Assembly (NCBI GenBank): GCA_030539285.1
Contig: JAUNSH010000029.1
Coordinates: 1 to 35,729, forward strand
DNA from: Eubacteriales bacterium
Lineage (GTDB): Bacteria; Bacillota; Clostridia; Oscillospirales; Oscillospiraceae
Reading direction: 5' to 3'
DNA length: 35,729 nt
Part shown: positions 8,531 to 16,007 of the stretch, piece by piece
How the letters are laid out: each line of letters begins with the position of its first letter
Position numbering within the stretch: the first letter of the stretch is position 1
Notes under the pieces: generated by a model
The model's input: only the letters and a program-made list of their open reading frames with translations
What the model was told of the DNA's origin: nothing
Database searches by the model: none
Translations under genes and position numbers: made by a program

Positions 8531-8546
8531 GTTAGCACCTGCTAAT
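8531..8546. promoter_or_regulatory. DtxR-type operator, copy 2
   Basis: GTTAGC-ACCT-GCTAAT is the same palindrome with one mismatch. It is centred 34 bp downstream of copy 1 (about three helical turns), within the feoA leader. The spacing suits two repressor dimers on one DNA face. Confidence 0.7.
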
Positions 8547-8573
8547 CAAATAGATGCAAAGAAGGTGTTCTAT

Positions 8574-8783
8574 ATGCCGCTGACAGTCGCGGATACCGGC
8601 GAAGACTATGTCATCAAACGCATCGGCGGGAAGCCCGAGGTCAAACAGCATCTTAACAATTTGGGGTTTGTGGTCGGCTCGGTGGTGTCCGTCATCAATA
8701 CCATCGGCGGAAACGTCATCGTGAAGGTGAAGGAATCCCGGGTGGCCATCAGCATGGAAATGGCGCAGAAAATTATGGTGTAA
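8574..8783 (+). CDS. feoA: FeoA-like ferrous iron transport accessory protein (first)
   Basis: A 69-residue SH3-like FeoA protein: an N-terminal stretch ending YVIKRIGG, a middle LNNLGFVVGSVVSVINTIGGNVIV, and a final strand ending MAQKIMV. FeoA proteins act in the cytoplasm on the FeoB G-domain. The ATG at 8574 (behind AAGGTG) is preferred over the in-frame TTG at 8505. The latter would lie at the transcription start and inside operator copy 1. It is the first gene of a feoA-feoA-feoB-Cys-rich operon, 15 bases before the second feoA. Two different FeoA paralogues in tandem are common in Clostridia; their division of labour is not known to me. Confidence 0.88.
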   Translation: MPLTVADTGEDYVIKRIGGKPEVKQHLNNLGFVVGSVVSVINTIGGNVIVKVKESRVAISMEMAQKIMV

Positions 8784-8798
8784 AGAGGAGGAAAAGGT

Positions 8799-9020
8799 AT
8801 GAAAACACTGAGACAGGCAAAGGTCGGCGACACCGTCACCGTGGTGAAGCTCCACGGCGAGGGTGCTGTCAAGCGTCGGATCATGGATATGGGCATTACC
8901 AAGGGCGTTACCGTCCATGTGCGCAAGGTTGCTCCCTTGGGCGACCCGGTGGAGGTCAATGTCCGGGGCTATGAGCTGTCCCTGCGGAAAGCCGACGCGG
9001 ACATGATCGAAGTGGAATAA
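8799..9020 (+). CDS. feoA: FeoA-like ferrous iron transport accessory protein (second)
   Basis: A 73-residue FeoA domain with the canonical pattern VGDTVTVVKLHGEGAVKRR, MDMGITKG, and a C-terminal segment with PVEVNVRGYELSLRKADAD. It is closer to the textbook FeoA consensus than the first copy. The start has a good AGAGGAGG site. It is followed by a 52-base gap holding operator copy 3 before feoB. It presumably assists FeoB at the cytoplasmic membrane. Confidence 0.92.
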   Translation: MKTLRQAKVGDTVTVVKLHGEGAVKRRIMDMGITKGVTVHVRKVAPLGDPVEVNVRGYELSLRKADADMIEVE

Positions 9021-9043
9021 ATTGCGATTTTATTTGAATTAGG

Positions 9044-9059
9044 GTTAGCTTTTGCTAAC
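9044..9059. promoter_or_regulatory. DtxR-type operator, copy 3
   Basis: GTTAGC-TTTT-GCTAAC is a perfect copy of the palindrome in the gap between the second feoA and feoB, ending 13 bases before the feoB ATG. It may act as a transcription roadblock or control an internal feoB promoter. AT-rich sequence precedes it, but I see no strong -35/-10 pair. Confidence 0.7.
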
Positions 9060-9072
9060 AGAAGGAGGAACT

Positions 9073-11454
9073 ATGGATATTCGTATTGCCCTTGCGGGCA
9101 ACCCCAACAGCGGCAAAACCACATTGTTCAACGGCCTGACCGGTTCTAACCAGTTCGTCGGCAACTGGCCCGGCGTTACGGTGGAGAAGAAGGAAGGACG
9201 GCTTAAAAAGCACGCCGACGTGACCATCACGGACCTTCCCGGCATCTACTCCCTGTCCCCTTATACGCTGGAGGAAGTGGTGGCCCGGAATTACCTCATC
9301 GACGAGCGGCCCAACGCCATTCTGAACATCATCGACGGCACCAATCTGGAACGGAACCTGTACCTGACCACCCAGCTCACCGAACTGGGCATCCCTGTTG
9401 TAGTCGCCATCAACATGATGGATGTTGTCCGCAAGAACGGAGACAAGATCAACATTTCCGAGCTGTCCAACGCACTGGGCTGTAAGGTGGTGGAGATCTC
9501 TGCCCTGAAGGGCGAGGGCATTATGGAAGCCGCCGAGGCCGCCATTGACGCGGCGAAAAACGGCAAGACCGTGCCCATGCACAGCTTCTCCGGCCCGGTG
9601 GAGCACGCCATCGCCCACATCGAGGAAGCGGCAGTACATACCATGCCGGAGGAACAGCAGCGCTGGTACGCCATCAAGATCTTCGAGCGGGACGACAAGG
9701 TGCTCTCTAAGCTGAACCTGAAGTCTGAAACCATGTCCCACATCGAGTCCGACATTCAGGCTGCGGAGAAGGAACTGGACGATGATGCCGAGTCCATCAT
9801 CACCGGCGAGCGGTATGTGTACATCGGTCAGGTCATCAAGCGCTGCTACAAGAAGCACTCTGCCGGAAAGCTGACTACCTCTGACAAGATCGATAAGATC
9901 GTCACCAACCGCTGGCTGGGCCTGCCCATTTTTGCGGTGGTCATGTTCCTGGTGTACTACATCTCCATGGTGACGGTAGGCTCCGCAGCTACCGACTGGG
10001 CCAACGACGGCCTGTTCGGTGACGGCTGGCATCTGCTGGGCATCGGCTCCTCCGCTTACAACGAAGCGGCTGAGGAATACGGGGAAGCTGCCCTGATCGT
10101 AGACGGTTTTGATGCCTACGTAGAAGAAAACGGCTCCGCTCCCACCGGCGACTTCATTTACGAGGTAGAGGATGAGGAAACGTTGGAGATCGCGGAAGAA
10201 GTCGCCTCTTTGGAAGATTATGAAGCAGCCCTTGCTGTTGTGGAAGGCTACGGCGAGGAGCCTGACCCGGCAGACTACGGCGTGTGGGTGCCCGGCATTC
10301 CTGTGCTGGTGGAGAGCCTGCTGGAAACCGCCAACGCCGCCGACTGGCTCAGCGGCCTGATTCTGGACGGCATCGTGGCAGGTGTGGGCGCTGTTCTGGG
10401 CTTTGTGCCCCAGATGCTGGTGCTGTTCCTGATGCTGGCCTTCCTGGAAGCCTGCGGCTATATGGCTCGTATCGCTTTCGTCCTTGACCGGGTGTTCCGC
10501 AAGTTCGGCCTGTCCGGCAAGTCTTTCATCCCCATGCTCATCGGCACCGGCTGCGGTATTCCCGGCATCATGGCCTCCCGTACCATTGAAAACGAGCGGG
10601 ACCGCCGGATGACCATTATGACCACTACATTCATTCCCTGCGGCGCCAAGGTGCCTTTCATCGCCATGATCGCGGGCGCTATCTTCGGCGGCAGCGCATG
10701 GGTGGCAACCTCCGCCTACTTCGTGGGCATGGCCGCCATCATCCTTTCCGGCATCATGCTGAAAAAGACCAGAATGTTCTCCGGAGACCCGGCTCCCTTC
10801 GTCATGGAGCTGCCCGCCTACCATCTGCCCACCGTAAGCAATGTGCTCAGAAGCATGTGGGAGCGTGGCTGGAGCTTCATCAAAAAGGCCGGCACCATCA
10901 TCCTGCTGTCCACTATTTTCATCTGGTTCGCTACCTATTTTGGCTTCGTGGATGGAACCTTCCGGATGCTCAGCGAAGAGGAGATCGACTGCTCCATTCT
11001 GGCTGCTATCGGCAGCGTGTTGGCTTGGGTATTTAGGCCCTTGGGCTGGGGCACCTGGCAGGCGGCGGTGGCTTCCATCACCGGTCTGGTTGCCAAGGAG
11101 AACATCGTGGGTACTATGGGTATTCTGTATCCCGCGGGCTGGCCGGAAATCGCGGCTAACTTCACCAAGGTCACCGGCTATTCCTTCCTGGTATTTAATC
11201 TGCTGTGCGCCCCCTGCTTCGCCGCCATCGGCGCCATCAAGCGGGAGATGAACAGCGCCAAGTGGACCTGGTTCGCCATTGGCTACCAGTGCGGCTTTGC
11301 CTACGCCATCGCCCTGATGGTCACCCAGTTCGGTGGTCTCTTCACCGGAAACGTCAATATTCCGGGCCTGATCGTGGCTGTGGCAGCGCTGGTCTATATG
11401 CTGTACCTGCTGTTCAAGCCCTATAAGGAAGCTACCAAGCTGTCCAAAGTCTAA
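9073..11454 (+). CDS. feoB: Ferrous iron transporter FeoB
   Basis: This 793-residue membrane transporter starts with a GTPase domain: G1 GNPNSGKT at residues 9-16, G3 DLPG, G4 NMMD. A helical spacer leads into about eight membrane helices with the duplicated gate motifs (GFVPQMLVLFLMLAFLEACGYMAR; TGCGIPGIMASRTI; FIPCGAKVPF). It imports Fe(II) across the cytoplasmic membrane. The ATG at 9073 follows GAAGGAGG; an upstream TTG in frame at 9052 lies within operator copy 3. An unusual acidic insertion of roughly 75 residues (about 326-401) lies between the first membrane helix and the next conserved block. It is rich in Glu, Ala and Tyr and presumably sits outside the cell. Confidence 0.97.
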   Translation: MDIRIALAGNPNSGKTTLFNGLTGSNQFVGNWPGVTVEKKEGRLKKHADVTITDLPGIYSLSPYTLEEVVARNYLIDERPNAILNIIDGTNLERNLYLTTQLTELGIPVVVAINMMDVVRKNGDKINISELSNALGCKVVEISALKGEGIMEAAEAAIDAAKNGKTVPMHSFSGPVEHAIAHIEEAAVHTMPEEQQRWYAIKIFERDDKVLSKLNLKSETMSHIESDIQAAEKELDDDAESIITGERYVYIGQVIKRCYKKHSAGKLTTSDKIDKIVTNRWLGLPIFAVVMFLVYYISMVTVGSAATDWANDGLFGDGWHLLGIGSSAYNEAAEEYGEAALIVDGFDAYVEENGSAPTGDFIYEVEDEETLEIAEEVASLEDYEAALAVVEGYGEEPDPADYGVWVPGIPVLVESLLETANAADWLSGLILDGIVAGVGAVLGFVPQMLVLFLMLAFLEACGYMARIAFVLDRVFRKFGLSGKSFIPMLIGTGCGIPGIMASRTIENERDRRMTIMTTTFIPCGAKVPFIAMIAGAIFGGSAWVATSAYFVGMAAIILSGIMLKKTRMFSGDPAPFVMELPAYHLPTVSNVLRSMWERGWSFIKKAGTIILLSTIFIWFATYFGFVDGTFRMLSEEEIDCSILAAIGSVLAWVFRPLGWGTWQAAVASITGLVAKENIVGTMGILYPAGWPEIAANFTKVTGYSFLVFNLLCAPCFAAIGAIKREMNSAKWTWFAIGYQCGFAYAIALMVTQFGGLFTGNVNIPGLIVAVAALVYMLYLLFKPYKEATKLSKV

Positions 11455-11476
11455 ATTCCCAAAGGAGTGATTTGTC

Positions 11477-11668
11477 ATGCTGAACTGGATCAGCGCGAAC
11501 ATTGGAACCATTGTGATTAGTCTAATTCTGCTGGCAATCGTCGGCTTGATCATCCGCAGCCTGCTCCGCCAGAAGCAGCAGGGCAAGTCCTCCTGCGGCT
11601 GCAACTGCGCGCATTGCGCCATGCACGGCAGCTGCCATTCCCACGCTCCCTCCCAAGGGAAGCAATAG
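11477..11668 (+). CDS. FeoB-associated Cys-rich membrane protein
   Basis: A 63-residue protein: one N-terminal membrane helix (residues 8-28), a basic patch (RSLLRQKQQGK), and a Cys/His cluster with pattern CGCNCAHCAMHGSCHSH. This matches the small FeoB-associated Cys-rich family seen downstream of feoB in Firmicutes. It may hand over or sense iron at the inner face of the membrane, but its function is unproven. It is the last gene of the operon, 22 bases after feoB, and ends just before a strong terminator. Confidence 0.92.
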   Translation: MLNWISANIGTIVISLILLAIVGLIIRSLLRQKQQGKSSCGCNCAHCAMHGSCHSHAPSQGKQ

Positions 11669-11682
11669 ACAATTACAATTGG

Positions 11683-11718
11683 AAAGCCCTGAGAAATCGG
11701 AATTTCTCAGGGCTTTTT
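11683..11718 (+). terminator. Terminator of the feo operon
   Basis: AAAGCCCTGAGAAAT (11683-11697) pairs with 11702-11716 in a 15-bp stem, loop CGGA, ending in TTTTT. It is flanked by the convergent aminopeptidase gene. Confidence 0.9.
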
Positions 11719-11785
11719 GTGTGTTCCTTTAAAGGACGCGGCGCGGGATCATGATGTTTTTGCCGAGAAAACCAATGAAACAGCC

Positions 11786-13102
11786 CTATTTCCGGATGCC
11801 CACAGCTCCGAAGCCCACTTCCTCAAAGTGGCTGCTGTAGAACTCCTCCATCAGCCGGATCAGGGAAATGGTATCCTGAACGCCGGCGGTCTCGTAGCTG
11901 GAGTGCATGGCAAGTTGAGGAAGACCGATGTCCACGCAGTTCATGGAAACCTGGGCCATGGCAAGATTGCCCAGGGTGCTGCCGCCTACCTTGTCGGAAC
12001 GGTTTGCGAAATATTGCAGGGGTACCCCGGCGCGCTCTGCCAACTCCCGGGCCACGGCGATGCTCATGCCGTCGCTGGTGTATTTCTGACCGGCGTGGGA
12101 CTTGATAACCACGCCCTCATTCATATAGGTGCAGTTATTGACATCCGTGTGCTCAGGGTGGTTGGGGTGGACGGCGTGGGCATTGTCGGCGCTGAACATA
12201 AAGCTGGAAGCCACCGCCCGGTGGAAATCCTCGTCGCTGCCGCCGCTACTCAGGGCAACGCGGTGCAGCACGTCGTACAGGAAGGTGGAAGCGGCACCCT
12301 GCTTGGTGCCGGAGCCGACCTCCTCGTTGTCGAAGCAGGCGGCAACGTTGATGGAGCTGTCGCTGCGGCCCTTCAGGAAGCCTTTCAGGATAGCAAAGGC
12401 GCACTGCTGGTCGTCCAGCCGCCCGGAGGACAGAAATTCCTGGTTGCAGCCCCAGACCGTGGCCTTTTCCCGGAGGTACAGGTAGAGGTCGCTGCCCAGG
12501 ATCTGTTCCGGTTCGACCTTCAGTTCTTCGGCAATCAGCCTTTTCAGGGCCCCCTCTTCCGTTGCGCCGCCGAACAGAGGCAGCATATCCACCTGCTTAT
12601 TGAAGGATGCGTGGTCATTGACCTCCCGGTTCATGTGGATTGCCACGCTGGGGATCAGCAGCAGATCCCGGTCCAGCGCCACAAGCCGGGAAGTGATGGT
12701 GTCCTTTTCCTTCACCAGAACCCGGCCCGCCACGGACAGGGGCCGGTCCATCCAGGTGGCGCAGATCATGCCGCCGTAGCCCTCCGTGTTCAGCTTGGTG
12801 TACTTCTGGCCGACATGAATTTCGGCGTTTTCCTTAATTTTGAAGCAGGGGGAATCCGTGTGGGCCGCCGCCACGTTGAAGCTGTAGCTTTCCAGACGGG
12901 TGCCCATGCGGAAGGCAATGATGCTGGAACCGTTGCGGCAGACAAAGTATCCCTTTCCCGGCTCCAAAGTCCATGCCCTGCTTTCCAGCAGCTCCGTAAA
13001 TCCATCGTTCAGCAGAATGTCACGGATGGAAGAAGTGGTATGGAACGCGGTGGGGTTACCGTCGATAAAAGACAGCATTTCGCTGATTTCTTTCTGGATC
13101 AT
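11786..13102 (-). CDS. M18-family metalloaminopeptidase
   Basis: A 438-residue protein of normal M18 length. The metal-site motifs are all visible: AAAHTDSP near the N-terminus, RLDDQ, FDNEEVG, SADNAHAVHPN and, near the C-terminus, AMHSSYE. M18 enzymes are cytoplasmic dodecameric peptidases releasing N-terminal residues, often acidic ones; substrate preference cannot be read from sequence. The ATG at 13102 is preceded by TAGGAGG. A 474-residue antisense ORF covers the gene but has no family features. It is monocistronic, convergent with the feo operon. Confidence 0.93.
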   Translation of the reverse strand: MIQKEISEMLSFIDGNPTAFHTTSSIRDILLNDGFTELLESRAWTLEPGKGYFVCRNGSSIIAFRMGTRLESYSFNVAAAHTDSPCFKIKENAEIHVGQKYTKLNTEGYGGMICATWMDRPLSVAGRVLVKEKDTITSRLVALDRDLLLIPSVAIHMNREVNDHASFNKQVDMLPLFGGATEEGALKRLIAEELKVEPEQILGSDLYLYLREKATVWGCNQEFLSSGRLDDQQCAFAILKGFLKGRSDSSINVAACFDNEEVGSGTKQGAASTFLYDVLHRVALSSGGSDEDFHRAVASSFMFSADNAHAVHPNHPEHTDVNNCTYMNEGVVIKSHAGQKYTSDGMSIAVARELAERAGVPLQYFANRSDKVGGSTLGNLAMAQVSMNCVDIGLPQLAMHSSYETAGVQDTISLIRLMEEFYSSHFEEVGFGAVGIRK

Positions 13103-13166
13103 TTTAAAAACCTCCTAAAGGATAAAAGAATCAGAAAATAGACAGATCAATACCATTAATAGTGCC

Positions 13167-13195
13167 AGTATAGCATATCTGCCGGCTGCTGACAA
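13167..13195 (-). promoter_or_regulatory. Promoter of the M18 aminopeptidase gene
   Basis: On the minus strand, TTGTCA (13195-13190), a 17-bp spacer and TATACT (13172-13167). The leader is about 60 bases. Confidence 0.6.
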
Positions 13196-13279
13196 TCGAC
13201 AAAGTACCTAATTTGGGCCGGACAGGCCGGCTCTGCGTTTCGGCATCCCGGCACTTCTTTGAGAAATCAAACAGGAAAA

Positions 13280-13338
13280 CTATCGACGATAGCCCCCTTT
13301 CATGGTATAATACGATAAAATATCTTTAAAAGGGGGCT
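13280..13338 (+). promoter_or_regulatory. Promoter and palindromes upstream of the GTPase-nuclease gene
   Basis: TATAAT lies at 13306-13311. A weak -35 (TCGACG, 13283-13288) at 17-bp spacing sits inside the 13-bp palindrome CTATCG-A-CGATAG (13280-13292). A second inverted repeat pairs AGCCCCCTTT (13291-13300) with AAAGGGGGCT (13329-13338); the right arm contains the ribosome-binding site. The left arms lie upstream of the start point, so these are candidate operator sites rather than RNA hairpins. A weak -35 with an overlapping palindrome suggests regulated expression. Confidence 0.5.
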
Positions 13339-13344
13339 GTCATC

Positions 13345-15882
13345 ATGCCCGAGCAGAAGGAAAAGACAACCTGTGGTATTGGTGTGTTGGCCCATGTGGA
13401 CGCGGGAAAGACTACGCTCAGCGAAGCGCTGCTGTATACGGCAGGGGCACGGCGGGTGCTGGGGCGGGTGGATCATCAGGACGCGTTTTTGGATACCCAT
13501 GCGCTGGAACGGGCCCGGGGCATCACCATTTTTTCCAAGCAGGCCCTGCTGGAAACGGCCCACCGCCGCCTGACGCTGGTGGACACCCCGGGCCACGTGG
13601 ACTTTGCCCCGGAGGCCGAGCGGACCATGCCGGTTCTGGACTGCGCGGTGCTGGTCATCAGCGGCACCGACGGGGTGCAGGCCCACACGCTGACCTTGTG
13701 GCGGCTGCTGGAACGGTATCACGTGCCCACATTCCTGTTCATCAACAAAATGGATCTTCCCACGGTGGAAAAAGGGAAGCTTCTGGACACTCTGCACCGG
13801 GAGCTTTCCCCCGCCTGCGTGGATTTTGGGGAGGATTTTGGCGTCATCGCGGAAAACGCCGCAATGTGTGACGAGGCCCTGCTGGAAACCTATCTGGAAA
13901 CCGGAACGGTGACAGTGGGGAACCTCCGGGGCCTGATCGAACAGCGAAAGCTGTTTCCCTGCTGCTTTGGCTCCGCGCTGAAACTGGACGGCGTGGAGAA
14001 ATTGCGGGAGATCCTTGACGTTTACGCTCCGGAAAAGGAATACCGGCAGGATTTCGGGGCGAAAGTCTACAAAATTTCCCGGGACCCGCAGGGAAACCGC
14101 CTGACCTGGATGAAGCTCACCGGCGGCGAATTGAAGGTCCGCGCACCCCTTACCTACAAAAATGCCAAGGGTGAAAACGTGGAGGAAAAGGTCTTGCAAC
14201 TGCGCTCCTATTCCGGCGATAAATTCACCGCCCCGGAGACTGCCGAAGCGGGAGAACTGGTAGCGGTGACGGGGCTGACCCAGACCTGGGCAGGCCAATC
14301 TCTGGGTGCGGAACCGGAGGGAAGGAAAAGCACATTGGAGCCGGTGATGACCTACCGGGTGCGGCTCCCGGCTGGAGCGGACCCGGCGGTGGTGCTGCCC
14401 AAGCTGCGGCTGCTGGAGGAGGAAGAGCCACAGCTCAGGCTCCTGTGGGAAAACGGCCAGATCCATGTGCAGATCATGGGCCGGGTGCAGCTGGAGATCT
14501 TTCAAGCTCTGGTGAAGCAGCGGTTCGGCCTGGATGTGGAGCTGGATGACCGGCGGATATTTTATAAGGAGACCATTGAAAATACCGTGGAGGGCGTGGG
14601 CCATTTTGAGCCATTGCGCCACTACGCGGAGGTGCACCTGCTGCTGGAACCCCTGCCCCGGGGCAGCGGGCTGGTATTTGGCACCATGTGCCCCACGGAT
14701 GTGCTGGACGGGAATTACCAGAAGCTGATCCTGACCCACCTGTGCGAAAAGGTCCACCGGGGCGTCCTCACCGGCGCGCCCATTACGGACATGAAGATCA
14801 CCCTGCTGGTGGGCAAGGCCCACTTAAAGCACACCGAGGGCGGCGACTTTCGGCAGGCCACCTACCGGGCGGTGCGGCAGGGCCTGATGCAGGCGAAGTC
14901 TGTCCTGCTGGAGCCCTGGTACGACTTTATTCTCACGGTGCCCACCGAGCAGATCGGCCGGGGCATCACGGACATCCGGGCCATGGGCGGCGAGTTTGAG
15001 GCCCCGGAAACCTCCGGCACCCTGTCCACCCTCCGGGGGCTGGTGCCCGCCGCCGAGGTGAAGGACTACGCGGAAGTTCTGGCGGCCTATACCCAAGGGC
15101 TGGGCCGTTTGCAATTGACTCTCCACGGCTACGCCCCCTGTCACAACGCGGAAGCGGTAATCGCCGGGACGGCCTACGACCCGGAGGCGGATCTGGACAA
15201 CACCCCGGATTCCGTTTTCTGCGCCCACGGGGCGGGGTTCAACGTCAAGTGGGATCAGGTCAAGGACTATATGCACTTGGAGAGCGGCCTGAAAGAGGAA
15301 AAATCCCCCTCCCTGCTGACCCGGAACCTGCACATTGAGGACAAAGAGCTGGAAGCCATCATGGAGCGGGAGTTCGGGGCCATCCGCCGCCCCCAGTACG
15401 GCGTCAAGGCGGAGAACCGCCCGGCCACGGAGGAGATCACCATTGCCCCGCCGAAGAATAAATACCTGATCGTGGACGGCTACAACATTATTTTCGCATG
15501 GGAGGAACTGTCCGAGCTGGCCCGTTCCGATCTGGACGCCGCCCGGAGAAGGCTCTGCGACATTATGAGCAGCTACGCGGGCTATACCAAGTGCCGGACC
15601 GTGGTGGTATTTGACGGCTACAAACAGAAAGGAAATCCCGGCGAAAAGAGCCAATTCCACAACATTCAGGTGGTCTATACCAAGGAGGGCGAGACGGCGG
15701 ACGCCTACATCGAGGCCCTTGTCTATGAAACCGGCGGCAGCTACGCGGTGCGGGTGGCGACATCGGACGCACTGGTGCAGCTGTCCAGCTTCCACAGCGG
15801 CGCCCTCCGGGTCTCCGCCAGAGAGCTGAAGATCGAGGTGGAAGCGGCCCAAAAGGAAATGCGGGAGCACTTCAGAAAATGA
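13345..15882 (+). CDS. EF-G/TetM-like GTPase fused to a C-terminal NYN (YacP/Rae1-type) ribonuclease domain
   Basis: 845 residues. The N-terminal GTPase has AHVDAGKTT (16-24), RARGITI, DTPGHVDF and NKMD. EF-G-type domains II-V follow to about residue 640. The C-terminal 150 residues are an NYN/PIN-like nuclease with IVDGYNIIFAW (Asp711), VVFDGY (Asp757), ETADAYIE (Asp786, Glu790) and VATSDALVQ (Asp808), so every acidic active-site position looks intact. Rae1/YacP of Bacillus subtilis is known to cut mRNA in the ribosomal A site. TetM-like proteins displace tetracycline with a domain IV tip containing Ser-Pro-Val. Here the aligned tip reads HLKHTEGGDF, so tetracycline protection is doubtful. 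Inference: a ribosome-dependent GTPase that delivers a nuclease to stalled ribosomes. Databases are likely to label it TetM/TetW-family. It stands alone, with its own promoter. Confidence 0.9.
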   Translation: MPEQKEKTTCGIGVLAHVDAGKTTLSEALLYTAGARRVLGRVDHQDAFLDTHALERARGITIFSKQALLETAHRRLTLVDTPGHVDFAPEAERTMPVLDCAVLVISGTDGVQAHTLTLWRLLERYHVPTFLFINKMDLPTVEKGKLLDTLHRELSPACVDFGEDFGVIAENAAMCDEALLETYLETGTVTVGNLRGLIEQRKLFPCCFGSALKLDGVEKLREILDVYAPEKEYRQDFGAKVYKISRDPQGNRLTWMKLTGGELKVRAPLTYKNAKGENVEEKVLQLRSYSGDKFTAPETAEAGELVAVTGLTQTWAGQSLGAEPEGRKSTLEPVMTYRVRLPAGADPAVVLPKLRLLEEEEPQLRLLWENGQIHVQIMGRVQLEIFQALVKQRFGLDVELDDRRIFYKETIENTVEGVGHFEPLRHYAEVHLLLEPLPRGSGLVFGTMCPTDVLDGNYQKLILTHLCEKVHRGVLTGAPITDMKITLLVGKAHLKHTEGGDFRQATYRAVRQGLMQAKSVLLEPWYDFILTVPTEQIGRGITDIRAMGGEFEAPETSGTLSTLRGLVPAAEVKDYAEVLAAYTQGLGRLQLTLHGYAPCHNAEAVIAGTAYDPEADLDNTPDSVFCAHGAGFNVKWDQVKDYMHLESGLKEEKSPSLLTRNLHIEDKELEAIMEREFGAIRRPQYGVKAENRPATEEITIAPPKNKYLIVDGYNIIFAWEELSELARSDLDAARRRLCDIMSSYAGYTKCRTVVVFDGYKQKGNPGEKSQFHNIQVVYTKEGETADAYIEALVYETGGSYAVRVATSDALVQLSSFHSGALRVSARELKIEVEAAQKEMREHFRK

Positions 15883-15944
15883 GTGGACGATTCCAACGCG
15901 CTTGAAAAAGATATCATTTTCAACTGCTAATTGTACAATATCAA

Positions 15945-15974
15945 TTGACAATTCGCTTGATGGTTCGCTATAAT
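15945..15974 (+). promoter_or_regulatory. Promoter of the PsiE-like gene
   Basis: TTGACA at 15945-15950, an 18-bp spacer and TATAAT at 15969-15974. The perfect palindrome ATTGTACAAT at 15930-15939 lies just upstream and may be a regulator site. No clear terminator for the preceding gene is seen in 15883-15944. Confidence 0.7.
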
Positions 15975-16007
15975 AGAAGGCGAAATCCCCCATAAGGAGG
16001 CTTATCT

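Noticed and set aside
8505-8573. N-terminal extension of the first FeoA from TTG at 8505
   Set aside because: It would start at the transcription start and inside operator copy 1. The ATG at 8574 has a ribosome site and matches the usual FeoA length.
9055-11622. An 855-residue minus-strand ORF opposite feoB
   Set aside because: His/Gln/Gly-rich antisense composition; the plus strand is unmistakably FeoB.
11717-13141. A 474-residue plus-strand ORF opposite the M18 aminopeptidase
   Set aside because: The minus strand carries all M18 metal-site motifs and proper signals; the plus frame has none.
13345-15882. Calling this gene tetracycline resistance tet(M/W/O)
   Set aside because: The GTPase body is similar, but the domain IV tip lacks the Ser-Pro-Val element and a nuclease domain is fused. 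No mobile-element context surrounds it.
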